A DNA stretch of 64,000 nt from Bacteroidetes bacterium ADurb.Bin037 (GTDB taxonomy: Bacteria > Bacteroidota > Bacteroidia > Bacteroidales > UBA932): the NCBI GenBank assembly GCA_002071175.1, contig MWER01000006.1, forward strand, positions 21,264-85,263, in the 5' to 3' direction. This document shows positions 21,401 to 29,829 of this stretch, one piece after another. Position 1 is the stretch's first letter; each line of letters begins with the position of its first letter. A model generated the notes under the pieces. The model ran no database searches, was not told where the DNA came from, and was given only the letters and a program-made list of their open reading frames with translations. The position numbers and the translations under genes are program-made.

Positions 21401-22806
21401 TTGACGAACTCAGGACGTTGACCAAAACATCGGAAACAGGAGAATCCCAGACCATCGTTATCGGCCGTACTGCGGAAATGCGCATTGTGGACAACAATAC
21501 CCATATAACTCTTTCTTCCTATAATATACCGTACGGAGCCATTCTCTATTTTAAGAACGGTGACCAAGTAAAGGAAAAGGACAAAATATGCGAATGGGAT
21601 GCATACAATGCCGTTACCATTGCCGAATTTGACGGAAAGGTATCTTTTGACAGTCTTGTAGAAGGAGTGACCTATCGTGAAGAAGCTACAGATGAGTATT
21701 CCCTGCACCGTGACAAGGTCATTATTGAAAGCCGTGATAAATCACGTAACCCGACGCTCAAGATCATGAAAGACAAGAAGGAGCTCAAGCAATACAACCT
21801 TCCGGTCGGAGCGCACATCATGGTTAAAGAGAATCAGCAGATCAAGGCCGGTGACATTTTGGTCAAGATACCCCGTGCCATCGGAAAATCCAGGGACATC
21901 ACCGGAGGTCTTCCCCGTGTTACCGAATTGTTTGAGGCCCGCAATCCGTCCAATCCTGCCATTGTGTCGGAAATTGACGGAGAAGTCCTTATGGGAAGGA
22001 TTAAAAGAGGGAACCGGGAGATCATTGTCCGTTCCAAAACGGGAGAAGAGAAGAAATACCTGGTTCCTCTGTCCAAGCAGATCCTCGTTCAGGAAAACGA
22101 CTATGTCCGTGCAGGTATGGCACTTTCCGAAGGAGCCATCTCGCCAACCGATATCCTGCTCATACAAGGACCCACGAAGGTACAGGAGTATATCGTCAAT
22201 GAAATACAGAGCGTATACCGTAATGAGGGCGTGAAGATCAACGATAAACATTTTGAGGTGATCGTACGCCAAATGATGCGAAAAATTGAGATAGTCGATC
22301 CCGGGGATACCCATTTCTTACCGGAACAATTGGTGGACAAATGGGAGTTCATGCAGGAGAACGATCTTTTATTTGATAAAAAGATCGTAACAGATGCAGG
22401 GGATTCACAAGTCCTGAAACCGGGTCAGATGATAACCGTGAGAAGGCTCAGGGACGAAAACTCAACCCTCAAACGGAAAGATCTTAAAATTGTTCAGGCC
22501 CGTGATGCTATACCGGCAACGTCCAATCAGGTATTACAGGGTATTACCCGTGCAGCCTTGCGTACCAATAGTTTCATGTCTGCCGCATCGTTCCAGGAAA
22601 CTACGAAAGTACTGTCAGAAGCGGCCATATTTGGCAAGAGTGACACCCTGGAAGGATTAAAAGAAAATGTAATTTGCGGGCACCTGATCCCTGCCGGTAC
22701 CGGTCTTAGGGAATATGAGAATATTTTGGTAGCTTCGCAGTCTGACATGAAAAAATTGTCGAAAAGCGATCACTATCCAAATAATGATGTTTTATATAAC
22801 AAATAA
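18466..22806 (+). CDS. rpoC: RNA polymerase beta' subunit
   Basis: 1446-residue subunit carrying the active-site Mg motif [10 protein letters not shown] near residue 470 and an N-terminal zinc site [20 protein letters not shown] near residue 65. A second zinc cluster ([13 protein letters not shown]) lies near residue 907. The start at 18466 (MVYKKDSK) was chosen over an in-frame ATG at 18415 because that one lies inside rpoB and would add 17 residues with no family resemblance. Followed at once by a strong terminator. Confidence 0.98.
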   Translation: MVYKKDSKLKSDFKKITIGLASPEEILAMSKGEVLKPETVNYRTYKPERDGLFCERIFGPSKDYECHCGKYKRIRYRGTTCDRCGVEVTEKKVRRERMGHILLVVPVAHIWYFRSTPNKIGYLLGIPSKKLEAIIYYERYVVIQPGIKSQDGINELDFLTEEEYVNILETLPKENQMLDDEDPNKFIAGIGADAVYKLLVRLNLDDLSYDLRHKADVETSQQRKADALKRLNIVEAFRESKDINRPEWMIMKVIPVIPPDLRPLVPLDGGRFATSDLNDLYRRVIIRNNRLKRLIEIKAPEVILRNEKRMLQEAVDSLFDNSRKSNAVKTEANRALKSLSDSLKGKQGRFRQNLLGKRVDYSARSVIVVGPELSMHECGLPKDMAAELYKPFIIRKLIERGIVKTVKSAKKIVDRKDPMIWDILENVMKGHPVLLNRAPTLHRLGIQAFQPKLIEGKAIQLHPLACTAFNADFDGDQMAVHLPLGNAAILEAQLLMLGSHNILNPANGAPITVPSQDMVLGLYYITKLRNKGKGAGIIFYSAEEVIIAYNEKVVDMHTPIKLRLDKTTVRCANDENNPSRGTKVFVADPAKGNHIIETSVGRVLFNQVVPKEIGYINEVLTKRSLRDIINLVLKTTDVAQTAQFLDSIKEIGYNMAYKGGLSFNLDDVIVPAEKAALIEKGYQEVEKVKANYNMGLLANNERYNQVTDIWSTVNLRLTDILERQLKEDNEGFNPIYMMLDSGARGSKTQISQLSGMRGLMAKPQKSGATSADLIENPVLANFKEGLSVLEYFISTHGARKGLADTALKTADAGYLTRRLVDVSHDVIINEEDCGTLRGLVATAIKNKDQIVESLYERILGRTSVHDVFDPLTGDLLIESGEEITEEIAAKISSLPIEQIEIRSVLTCESRKGVCAKCYGRNLATGRMVEKGEVVGVIAAQSIGEPGTQLTLRTFHQGGTASTIISENEIVARYNGTLEIDELRTLTKTSETGESQTIVIGRTAEMRIVDNNTHITLSSYNIPYGAILYFKNGDQVKEKDKICEWDAYNAVTIAEFDGKVSFDSLVEGVTYREEATDEYSLHRDKVIIESRDKSRNPTLKIMKDKKELKQYNLPVGAHIMVKENQQIKAGDILVKIPRAIGKSRDITGGLPRVTELFEARNPSNPAIVSEIDGEVLMGRIKRGNREIIVRSKTGEEKKYLVPLSKQILVQENDYVRAGMALSEGAISPTDILLIQGPTKVQEYIVNEIQSVYRNEGVKINDKHFEVIVRQMMRKIEIVDPGDTHFLPEQLVDKWEFMQENDLLFDKKIVTDAGDSQVLKPGQMITVRRLRDENSTLKRKDLKIVQARDAIPATSNQVLQGITRAALRTNSFMSAASFQETTKVLSEAAIFGKSDTLEGLKENVICGHLIPAGTGLREYENILVASQSDMKKLSKSDHYPNNDVLYNK

Positions 22807-22810
22807 TTAA

Positions 22811-22838
22811 AAATAAGGGTCTCAGCCCTTATTTTTTT
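22811..22838 (+). terminator. Intrinsic terminator after rpoC
   Basis: AAATAAGGG (22811-22819), six-base loop, CCCTTATTT (22826-22834), continuing into a run of T to 22838. It begins 4 bases after the rpoC stop and ends the tuf-rpoC block. Confidence 0.85.
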
Positions 22839-22841
22839 ATA

Positions 22842-22849
22842 TATATTTG
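22842..22849 (+). promoter_or_regulatory. Promoter -7 box for korAB
   Basis: Reads TATATTTG, a perfect TAnnTTTG, immediately after the rpoC terminator and 37 bases before korA. Confidence 0.6.
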
Positions 22850-22886
22850 CTATCTCAAATTACAAATCAATATATATAACAGATCT

Positions 22887-24731
22887 ATGCCGCACAAAGT
22901 AATCGATGTTCAGAATGTTGTAATCCGTTTCACGGGAGACTCCGGGGACGGAATGCAATTGACAGGATCCCTGTTTGCTGATACCGCTGCTTTCTTTGGG
23001 AACGATATAACTACGTTCCCCGACTTCCCGGCGGAGATCAGGGCACCCCAGGGAACAATTGCAGGGGTCTCGGGTTTCCAGGTCCATATAGGGAGCAGCG
23101 CCATTTATACCCCGGGAGATTATTGTGACGTACTGGTAGCTATGAATCCAGCCGCACTCAAATCAAACGTAAAATGGCTCAAGCCTAATGCCACGATTAT
23201 CGTGGATATTGACACCTTCGACAAGAAAGGCCTGGAAAAAGCAGGATTCACTACCGAAGATGCCTTTGCCGAACTCAATATCAGTGATCGCAATATCATT
23301 GCCCCACCCATTACGACCCTGACAAAAGAAAGTTCTACCCTGTGCGGGATCGATCCCAAATCAGGTGTCCGGTGTAAAAACATGTTTGCCCTGGGTATAT
23401 GTTACTTCCTTTATAACATGCCCCTTGATCATACTGAAAAATTTATCAGAAAGAAATTTGCCAAAGACCCGGCACTGATTGATATTAACCTAAGGATTCT
23501 CAAAGACGGTGTAAACTATGCAAGTAATATCCAGGCCATTGCCGACACATATATTGTCAAACCATCGAAGCAAAAACCCGGGATCTACCGTAACATAAAC
23601 GGTAACAAGGCCATTGCCTGGGGTCTTATGGCCGCTTCTGAAAAATCGGGAAGACCCCTGTTTTGCGGATCGTATCCCATAACCCCTGCAACAGGCATCC
23701 TGGAAGAGCTTGCCATACATAAAGAACTGGGTGTAAAGACGCTTCAATGTGAAGATGAGATCGCCGGAATCTGTACGGCCATAGGAGCTTCCTATGCCGG
23801 CTCACTGGCGGTGACCAGCACCTCAGGACCCGGGCTGTCTTTGAAATCGGAAGCACTAGGCCTGGCCGTCATGGCAGAACTTCCTTTGGTAGTAATAGAT
23901 GTACAACGCGCCGGCCCCTCAACAGGGATACCTACCAAAACGGAACAGACAGACCTGAACCAGGCGTTATACGGACGGAGCGGGGAATGTCCGGTTGCCA
24001 TTATCGCACCTCATTCTCCGTCACATTGTTTTGAAGCTTCTTTCTATGCAGCCAAATATGCACTGGAACATCTGATGCCTGTGATCATACTATCAGAAGG
24101 ATTCCTTGGTAACGGATCAGAACCGTGGAGGATACCCGATATAAATGATTATCCCAGTATTAATCCACCTCTGATACAGGAACTGGAAGAAGGCGAACCG
24201 CATTTTTATCCCTTTAAACGTGACCCTGAAACAATGGTACGACGCTGGGCCCTGCCCGGTACCCCAAACCTGGAACACAGGGTCGGCGGTCTGGAAAAGA
24301 ACCATAAGGGTGCTGTTTCTTCAGATCCCCTGGTACATCAGCAAATGGTCAATGAGAGGGCAGAAAAAGTAGCCCGTCTTGCCAGGTTGATTCCCCCGCA
24401 AAGTGTTATTGGAGAGCAGGAAGGTGACATTCTGATGGTCAGTTGGGGAGGAACTTATGGGCATATGCTGAATGCCCAAAGCCAGTTGCATTCCGATGGA
24501 ATAAAAGTGGGCCTTGCACACTTCGATTACATCAATCCCCTTCCGTTGAACACAGAAGAAATCTTCGGACGTTTTAAAAAGATCATTGTTTTTGAACTAA
24601 ACAGCGGACATTTTGCCAATTACCTGAGATCTAAAATGCCCCAGTTCACGTATCTACAATATAACAAGATACAGGGACAACCCTTTATCGTAACAGAAAT
24701 AATAGAAGCAATCAATAAGATAGTAAAATGA
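22887..24731 (+). CDS. korA: 2-oxoacid:ferredoxin oxidoreductase, fused gamma-alpha subunit
   Basis: 614-residue subunit of an oxygen-sensitive enzyme that converts a 2-oxoacid (most likely 2-oxoglutarate) and CoA to acyl-CoA, CO2 and reduced ferredoxin, or the reverse. The gamma domain is N-terminal (RFTGDSGDGMQLTG at residues 14-27). The pyrimidine-binding alpha domain follows from about residue 235 (CGSYPITPATGILEEL), and a C-terminal domain II closes the protein. The fused gamma-alpha layout is typical of the two-gene KorAB type. It overlaps korB by 4 bases (ATGA). Substrate is inferred from the layout; gdhA downstream supports 2-oxoglutarate. Confidence 0.93.
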   Translation: MPHKVIDVQNVVIRFTGDSGDGMQLTGSLFADTAAFFGNDITTFPDFPAEIRAPQGTIAGVSGFQVHIGSSAIYTPGDYCDVLVAMNPAALKSNVKWLKPNATIIVDIDTFDKKGLEKAGFTTEDAFAELNISDRNIIAPPITTLTKESSTLCGIDPKSGVRCKNMFALGICYFLYNMPLDHTEKFIRKKFAKDPALIDINLRILKDGVNYASNIQAIADTYIVKPSKQKPGIYRNINGNKAIAWGLMAASEKSGRPLFCGSYPITPATGILEELAIHKELGVKTLQCEDEIAGICTAIGASYAGSLAVTSTSGPGLSLKSEALGLAVMAELPLVVIDVQRAGPSTGIPTKTEQTDLNQALYGRSGECPVAIIAPHSPSHCFEASFYAAKYALEHLMPVIILSEGFLGNGSEPWRIPDINDYPSINPPLIQELEEGEPHFYPFKRDPETMVRRWALPGTPNLEHRVGGLEKNHKGAVSSDPLVHQQMVNERAEKVARLARLIPPQSVIGEQEGDILMVSWGGTYGHMLNAQSQLHSDGIKVGLAHFDYINPLPLNTEEIFGRFKKIIVFELNSGHFANYLRSKMPQFTYLQYNKIQGQPFIVTEIIEAINKIVK

Positions 24732-25744
24732 AATTCACTCCTCAAGACTTTAAATCGGATCAAGAAGTGAAGTGGTGCCCCGGATGCGGGGACCACGCAG
24801 TCCTGGCAGCAGTGCAGCGCGCATTGCCCGAGATCAGTGAGGCATTGGGCTATTCCAAAGAAAGGTATGTTTTTGTCTCGGGAATAGGCTGTTCATCACG
24901 TTTCCCCTATTATATGAAAACATACGGTTTTCATAGTATCCACGGGAGGGCCGCTGCCATTGCAACAGGTATAAAAGTTGCCAACCCTACCCTTTCCGTG
25001 TGGGAAATGACAGGTGATGGAGATTCTTTAGCTATTGGGGGAAATCACCTGATACATGCTATCCGCAGAAATATTGACATTAATATTGTATTGTTCAACA
25101 ACCGGATTTATGGTCTTACCAAAGGACAGTATTCCCCCACTTCAAAATGGGGGACGATCACCAAGACATCTCCTTTCGGGACCGTTGAACACCCATTCAA
25201 TCCGGGAGCGTTGGCTATGGGTGCCCGCGGTACGTTCTTTGCCCGGACCTTGGATATGGAACTGCAGTTGACACAAGAGATCATGGTAGAGGCAGCTAAA
25301 CACGACGGTACCGCTCTTGTGGAAGTTCTGCAAAACTGTGTCATTTTCAATGACAGAACCCATTCGATTATTTCCGACAGGGATGTGCGTGCTGACCGTA
25401 CTATTGTACTCCAACACGGAAAACCTATGATTTTCGGTAAGAATAAGGATAAAGGACTGATTCTGGATGGAATGCGTCTTAAAGCGGTCACGATAGGGGA
25501 AAACGGGATTACAACCGACGACCTGCTGGTCCACAATGCTGAAGAACAGAATCATGGTATCCATATAATGCTTTGCGAAATGGAATGGCCTGAACTTCCC
25601 GTCGCTCTTGGAATCATCCGCCGTGTTAAAGACCGTACCTACGACGATATGGTGCGGGATCAGGTAACTGAATTAGCCAATAAATCAAATATCCGCTGTA
25701 TGAACGATATGCTCAGAAGCGGAGATACATGGGTAGTAGAATAA
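24728..25744 (+). CDS. korB: 2-oxoacid:ferredoxin oxidoreductase, beta subunit
   Basis: 338-residue thiamine diphosphate subunit partnering KorA. It has WCPGCGDHAVLAA at residue 16 and the TPP/Mg motif GDGDSLAIGGNH near residue 97, with NNRIYGLTKGQ after it. Two cysteines of the CPGCG motif are iron-sulfur ligands in the family. No separate ferredoxin-type delta subunit gene is adjacent, consistent with the two-subunit class. Confidence 0.94.
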   Translation: MKFTPQDFKSDQEVKWCPGCGDHAVLAAVQRALPEISEALGYSKERYVFVSGIGCSSRFPYYMKTYGFHSIHGRAAAIATGIKVANPTLSVWEMTGDGDSLAIGGNHLIHAIRRNIDINIVLFNNRIYGLTKGQYSPTSKWGTITKTSPFGTVEHPFNPGALAMGARGTFFARTLDMELQLTQEIMVEAAKHDGTALVEVLQNCVIFNDRTHSIISDRDVRADRTIVLQHGKPMIFGKNKDKGLILDGMRLKAVTIGENGITTDDLLVHNAEEQNHGIHIMLCEMEWPELPVALGIIRRVKDRTYDDMVRDQVTELANKSNIRCMNDMLRSGDTWVVE

Positions 25745-25786
25745 CTGTATAAATATCAATAATCATTTTTTAATTTATTAATTATT

Positions 25787-27124
25787 ATGAAAGCAAAAGA
25801 AATAATGGTAGCTCTTGAGGCCAAGTACGGGCACGAAAAAGAGTATCTGCAAGCTGTTCACGAAGTACTGGAATCAATCGAAGAAGTGTATAACCAACAT
25901 CCTGAGTTTGAAAAAGCCGGTATCGTAGAACGTCTTGTAGAGCCTGACCGGGTTTTTACGTTCAGGGTCACCTGGGTAGATGACAAGGGGGAAGTACAGG
26001 TTAACACCGGTTACCGTGTGCAATATAACAATGCCATAGGACCATATAAGGGTGGTATTCGTTTTCACCGTTCAGTGAATCTTTCCATTCTAAAATTCTT
26101 GGGATTTGAACAGACCTTCAAGAATGCCCTTACATCACTGCCTATGGGCGGCGGCAAAGGTGGGTCCGATTTTGATCCCCGCGGCCGTTCTTCCAACGAG
26201 ATCATGCGTTTCTGTCAGGCTTATATGACAGAATTGTGGCAGCATATCGGTCCCTATACCGACGTTCCTGCCGGGGACATCGGAGTTGGTGCCAGGGAAG
26301 TAGGTTATCTTTTCGGCTGGTATAAAAAATTGGCACGTGAACATACGGGAGTCCTGACTGGAAAAGGTCTTACCTGGGGTGGTTCGCTGATCCGTCCGGA
26401 AGCCACCGGTTATGGTGCCGTCTATTTTGTTCAGCATATGCTTCAGGAAATCGGTCAGAAGATCAAAGGCAAGACCGTTGCCGTATCGGGATTCGGGAAC
26501 GTAGCCTGGGGAGCAGCTCAAAAGGCAACCGAACTGGGAGCCAAAGTAGTAACCATTTCAGGACCTGACGGCTATATTTATGATAAAGACGGACTGAATG
26601 AAGAAAAAATAGCCTACATGCTGGAACTGCGTTCCAGTGGTAACGACATCGTTGCACCTTACGCCGACAAATTCCCCGGTTCCGTATTCCATGCAGGTAA
26701 AAAACCGTGGGAAGTAAAAGTTGACATAGCTATGCCCTGTGCCACCCAGAATGAGCTCAACGGTGAAGATGCCAAAAACCTGGTCGCCAATAAAGTGCTC
26801 CTGGTAGCAGAAGTTTCCAATATGGGTTGTACCCCTGAGGCCATTGAAGCTTTCCATAATGCAAAAATTACTTTTGCCCCGGGTAAAGCCGTTAATGCAG
26901 GAGGCGTTGCCACATCGGGACTGGAAATGTCACAAAATGCCACTCACCTCAATTGGCCCGCAGAAGAAGTAGATGCCAAACTGCACCAGATCATGTCTAG
27001 CATACACCAGGCATGTGTTAATCACGGCAAACAGAAAGACGGTTACATAAACTACGTGAAGGGAGCCAATATTGCCGGTTTCATGAAAGTGGCACGTGCC
27101 ATGCTTGAACAAGGAGTTATCTAA
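25787..27124 (+). CDS. gdhA: Glutamate dehydrogenase (hexameric)
   Basis: 445-residue enzyme that interconverts glutamate with 2-oxoglutarate and ammonia. It shows GPYKGGIRFH near residue 86, PMGGGKGGSDFDPRG with the catalytic lysine near 118, the catalytic Asp in DVPAGDIGVG near 160, and the nucleotide loop GFGNVAWGAA near 235. The length and these motifs fit the NADP-dependent small hexameric class. Co-location with korAB suggests a glutamate to succinyl-CoA link. Two bases separate it from coaW. Confidence 0.97.
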   Translation: MKAKEIMVALEAKYGHEKEYLQAVHEVLESIEEVYNQHPEFEKAGIVERLVEPDRVFTFRVTWVDDKGEVQVNTGYRVQYNNAIGPYKGGIRFHRSVNLSILKFLGFEQTFKNALTSLPMGGGKGGSDFDPRGRSSNEIMRFCQAYMTELWQHIGPYTDVPAGDIGVGAREVGYLFGWYKKLAREHTGVLTGKGLTWGGSLIRPEATGYGAVYFVQHMLQEIGQKIKGKTVAVSGFGNVAWGAAQKATELGAKVVTISGPDGYIYDKDGLNEEKIAYMLELRSSGNDIVAPYADKFPGSVFHAGKKPWEVKVDIAMPCATQNELNGEDAKNLVANKVLLVAEVSNMGCTPEAIEAFHNAKITFAPGKAVNAGGVATSGLEMSQNATHLNWPAEEVDAKLHQIMSSIHQACVNHGKQKDGYINYVKGANIAGFMKVARAMLEQGVI

Positions 27125-27126
27125 TA

Positions 27127-27987
27127 ATGTTCAGACTGGGCCTTGATTTTGGTTCTACACTGACTAAAATGGCTCTGATAAGGCCTGGGGAAAAGGATTA
27201 TCCTTCTCCCCAGGCTGTTTTTCAATATAAAACCAACGATAAGGTAGAAGATTTTTATAATGCCCTGGAGAGTTTCCTGATCCGGGAGGATATTCCGCTC
27301 AATTCCATAGAACACATATCGGCAACGGGAACTCACGCAAACCTGGTGAAGGATAATATCTTGGAAATTCCTACCACTATCGTCCCCGAAGTGGAATCTA
27401 TCGGCAAAGGAGGCCTTGCCCTGTCAGAGCTTGATCAAGCCCTGATCGTGAATATGGGAACAGGAACGACTTACGTAGAGGCTTCTTTGGACACGATACG
27501 TCACCTGGGAGGAACCGGCATAGGAGGAGGAACGCTCACCGGCCTTGGAAAGTGTATTTTGGGTACTTCATCAGTCAGTGAAATCGCAAGGCTGGCATCC
27601 CATGGTAACCTGGAAAACGTTGATCTGCTGATCCGTGACGTTACGGACCAGGAGTTGGAACAGTTACCCCCGTTCCTGACAGCCGCTAACTTCGGAAAAC
27701 TTGCCCATCCCCTGTATACCGAACAATCGTCACGTGCCTGCAGGGAAGATCTGGCTCTGGCCGTAATCAACCTTGTCCTGCAGGTTATCGGGAGTATGGC
27801 AGTCATGGTGTGTAAAAGCTGTAACAAAACAAATGTAGTGTTTGTCGGTTCGCTCACACGTCTTCCTCAGATTGAGAAGACCTACGACATGTTCTCGAAC
27901 GTATACGGTCTCCAGTTTATAATTCCGCCCTTTGCCGTATTCGGAACGGCACTGGGAAGTACGCTCGTATCTTTACAGGAAGAATAA
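27127..27987 (+). CDS. coaW: Pantothenate kinase, type II
   Basis: 286-residue acetate-kinase-fold enzyme that phosphorylates pantothenate, the first step of CoA synthesis. Evidence is the N-terminal phosphate loop LGLDFGSTLTK (residues 4-14) and the GTGTTYVEA...LGGTGIGGGTL segment near residue 115, both typical of the Staphylococcus CoaW type rather than the CoaX (type III) enzyme. The C-terminal VGSLTRLP...FGTALG is also normal. Its last 106 bases are antisense to the end of murI. It is 2 bases after gdhA and probably in the same mRNA. Confidence 0.88.
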   Translation: MFRLGLDFGSTLTKMALIRPGEKDYPSPQAVFQYKTNDKVEDFYNALESFLIREDIPLNSIEHISATGTHANLVKDNILEIPTTIVPEVESIGKGGLALSELDQALIVNMGTGTTYVEASLDTIRHLGGTGIGGGTLTGLGKCILGTSSVSEIARLASHGNLENVDLLIRDVTDQELEQLPPFLTAANFGKLAHPLYTEQSSRACREDLALAVINLVLQVIGSMAVMVCKSCNKTNVVFVGSLTRLPQIEKTYDMFSNVYGLQFIIPPFAVFGTALGSTLVSLQEE

Positions 27988-28697
27988 TACAGATCTTCTC
28001 CTGTTTTGCTGTCGTCACCGGCCAGCCATCCCTTTTCGCTCAATAATGAAGCAACCCTCCGGGCAACAGCCGGTGCCGGATCGACTATTACAACTCCCGA
28101 ACCGGCGATCCTGCGTATTACGGGAACCAGAAAAGGATAATGGGTACAACCCAGCACCAAATGGTCCACACCGGCATCGAGCATAGGCTTTATGGTCTTT
28201 CGGACCATTTCTTCCGTTTCCGGTGTATCAAAGGCTCCCCGTTCTACCGCTTCCACCCAGCCTTCTCCAACTTGCTCCAGGACATGGACCTGACCGGCAA
28301 ACGTTGCCAGGGTCCTATGATACAGCGATCCTTTAAAAGTTCCCTTTGTGGCCAGCACGCCTACTATTCCACTTTGCGTATGGAGCACAGCGGGTTTGAC
28401 TGCAGGTTCCATACCTACAATAAGCGTGTCACGGAAAGTCTCGCGTAGTGTTTCTATGGCCGCAGCTGTTGCCGTATTACAGGCAATCACTATGATCTTG
28501 CAGTTCTGATCAAGCAGAAAACGGGTTATGACCTTACACCTGTGCCTGATAGCTTCAACCGTCTTGGTCCCATAGGGACAGTAAACCGTATCGGCCACAT
28601 AAATCAAGCGCTCCCTGGGAAGAAGCGCCTTGATGTGGTTGTGAACGGTAAGTCCACCAATACCGGAATCCATTATTCCAATGGATGATCCGTTCAT
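27882..28697 (-). CDS. murI: Glutamate racemase
   Basis: 271-residue cytoplasmic enzyme that makes D-glutamate for peptidoglycan. It has Asp in MDSGIGG (residue 10), catalytic cysteines C73 (ACNTATA) and C184 (LGCTHYPF), and the Glu in GEGWVEA near 149. The length is normal. The C-terminal segment (about the last 35 residues) lies on the opposite strand of coaW. The frame continues the family tail (YYSSCKDTSVLPS...), so the overlap seems genuine. Last gene of the nadK-uppS-bamA operon. A second, exported relative is at 60405. Confidence 0.95.
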   Translation of the reverse strand: MNGSSIGIMDSGIGGLTVHNHIKALLPRERLIYVADTVYCPYGTKTVEAIRHRCKVITRFLLDQNCKIIVIACNTATAAAIETLRETFRDTLIVGMEPAVKPAVLHTQSGIVGVLATKGTFKGSLYHRTLATFAGQVHVLEQVGEGWVEAVERGAFDTPETEEMVRKTIKPMLDAGVDHLVLGCTHYPFLVPVIRRIAGSGVVIVDPAPAVARRVASLLSEKGWLAGDDSKTGEDLYYSSCKDTSVLPSAVPNTAKGGIINWRPYTFENMS

Positions 28698-28708
28698 AGA
28701 TCAGAAGT

Positions 28709-29266
28709 TTATTGTTGTTCCATGCCAGGCAATTGTGTGGGAGCTACCTTTTCGGCAGGAATGCCCAACTCGCTTTTCGCCATGGGCAGGATGTTTATAC
28801 TTATCTGTTCATCGAAATAAACAAGACCTCCGGCTGACAGATCGAAAATAAACGTAAAGCCGTTGTCTTTGGCAATTTTGGCAATGGCTTCATTTGCCTT
28901 TTGGAAAACAGGAGCAAACAAGATCTGCTGCATCTGCTGATACTCCTGCTGTGCCCCCTGGCTGAATTGTTCCAGCCGTTGCTGAATCTCTATCAGTTCT
29001 CTTTGTTTTGCTTCCAGAACAGCAGCTGTCCATGTTGCCTGTCTTTGCTGGTAGGTGTTGTATTTTGTCTGGTACTCCTGTTGCATTTCAGTGATCGTCT
29101 CTTCCACTTCATTCGTGTAATTCTGCAATTTAATCAATGCCGAATCCCTTTCAGGCATAAGTCCTATTAATTCCTGTGAATTGATATGACCGAATTTCAG
29201 ATTTTGAGCAATAGTTGTCCCAGCTACGCACAACGACAGAATAAGGACAATAACAATACGTTTCAT
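28709..29266 (-). CDS. OmpH/Skp-family periplasmic chaperone (copy 2)
   Basis: 185-residue secreted protein with signal peptide MKRIVIVLILSLCVAGTTIAQ. A mature OmpH domain follows: a short beta segment FGHINSQELIGLMPE, a long Gln/Glu-rich coiled coil (about residues 45-115), and a closing FIFDLSAGGLVYFD. Skp-type trimers hold unfolded outer-membrane proteins on the way to BamA, encoded two genes upstream. It lies 40 bases after its paralogue and 11 before murI. Confidence 0.92.
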   Translation of the reverse strand: MKRIVIVLILSLCVAGTTIAQNLKFGHINSQELIGLMPERDSALIKLQNYTNEVEETITEMQQEYQTKYNTYQQRQATWTAAVLEAKQRELIEIQQRLEQFSQGAQQEYQQMQQILFAPVFQKANEAIAKIAKDNGFTFIFDLSAGGLVYFDEQISINILPMAKSELGIPAEKVAPTQLPGMEQQ

Positions 29267-29306
29267 AAGTTTTGGTTTATAAAGAGATTACAAATGTACA
29301 AAAAAT

Positions 29307-29819
29307 TTACCTGACAGCCTGTAATCTTTCTATTACCAGATTACTTATGTCGATATTAGGAACATAATGGACAACTCCCATACCTGAGGAAACATCCAGG
29401 ACGAGACTGTAGCCGTAACGGTCTGCTATATACCGGATGGCTTCCTGCATCCTTTCCCTGATGGGATTAAAGAGGACCTCCGAAGCCTTTGCCAAAGTTC
29501 CTTCCTGTCCGAAATACTGTTCACGTAATTCTTTAACTTCGTTCTCCCGGTCTATGATCTGTTGTTCACGTAAACGTCTCTGTTCAGCATTCAGGGATTG
29601 CTTATCTTTCTGGTATTTCTGGAACATGTCTTCCAGAGCATTGTACTCTGCCTGTAATTTTTGCTGGTATTGTTCCTGTAAATTCGAGATTTGCTCCTGT
29701 GCGGATGTATACTCAGGTAGTGCACCTAGTATGTTTTCAGAATTGATTACGGCATATTTCTGCGCCAGCAGACTGCCTGCCATCAGACTGACCATTAAAA
29801 ACAAGACCATTCTTTTCAT
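29307..29819 (-). CDS. OmpH/Skp-family periplasmic chaperone (copy 1)
   Basis: 170-residue secreted protein, start at 29819 giving signal MKRMVLFLMVSLMAGSLLAQ. An earlier in-frame ATG at 29846 overlaps the end of bamA and would place charged residues before the signal. The mature part has YAVINSENILGALPE, a coiled coil rich in Gln, Glu and Arg (about residues 40-115) and the end SLVLDVSSGMGVV. It is 10 bases downstream of bamA, the classic bamA-ompH pairing. Confidence 0.93.
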   Translation of the reverse strand: MKRMVLFLMVSLMAGSLLAQKYAVINSENILGALPEYTSAQEQISNLQEQYQQKLQAEYNALEDMFQKYQKDKQSLNAEQRRLREQQIIDRENEVKELREQYFGQEGTLAKASEVLFNPIRERMQEAIRYIADRYGYSLVLDVSSGMGVVHYVPNIDISNLVIERLQAVR

Positions 29820-29829
29820 AATAATGATA

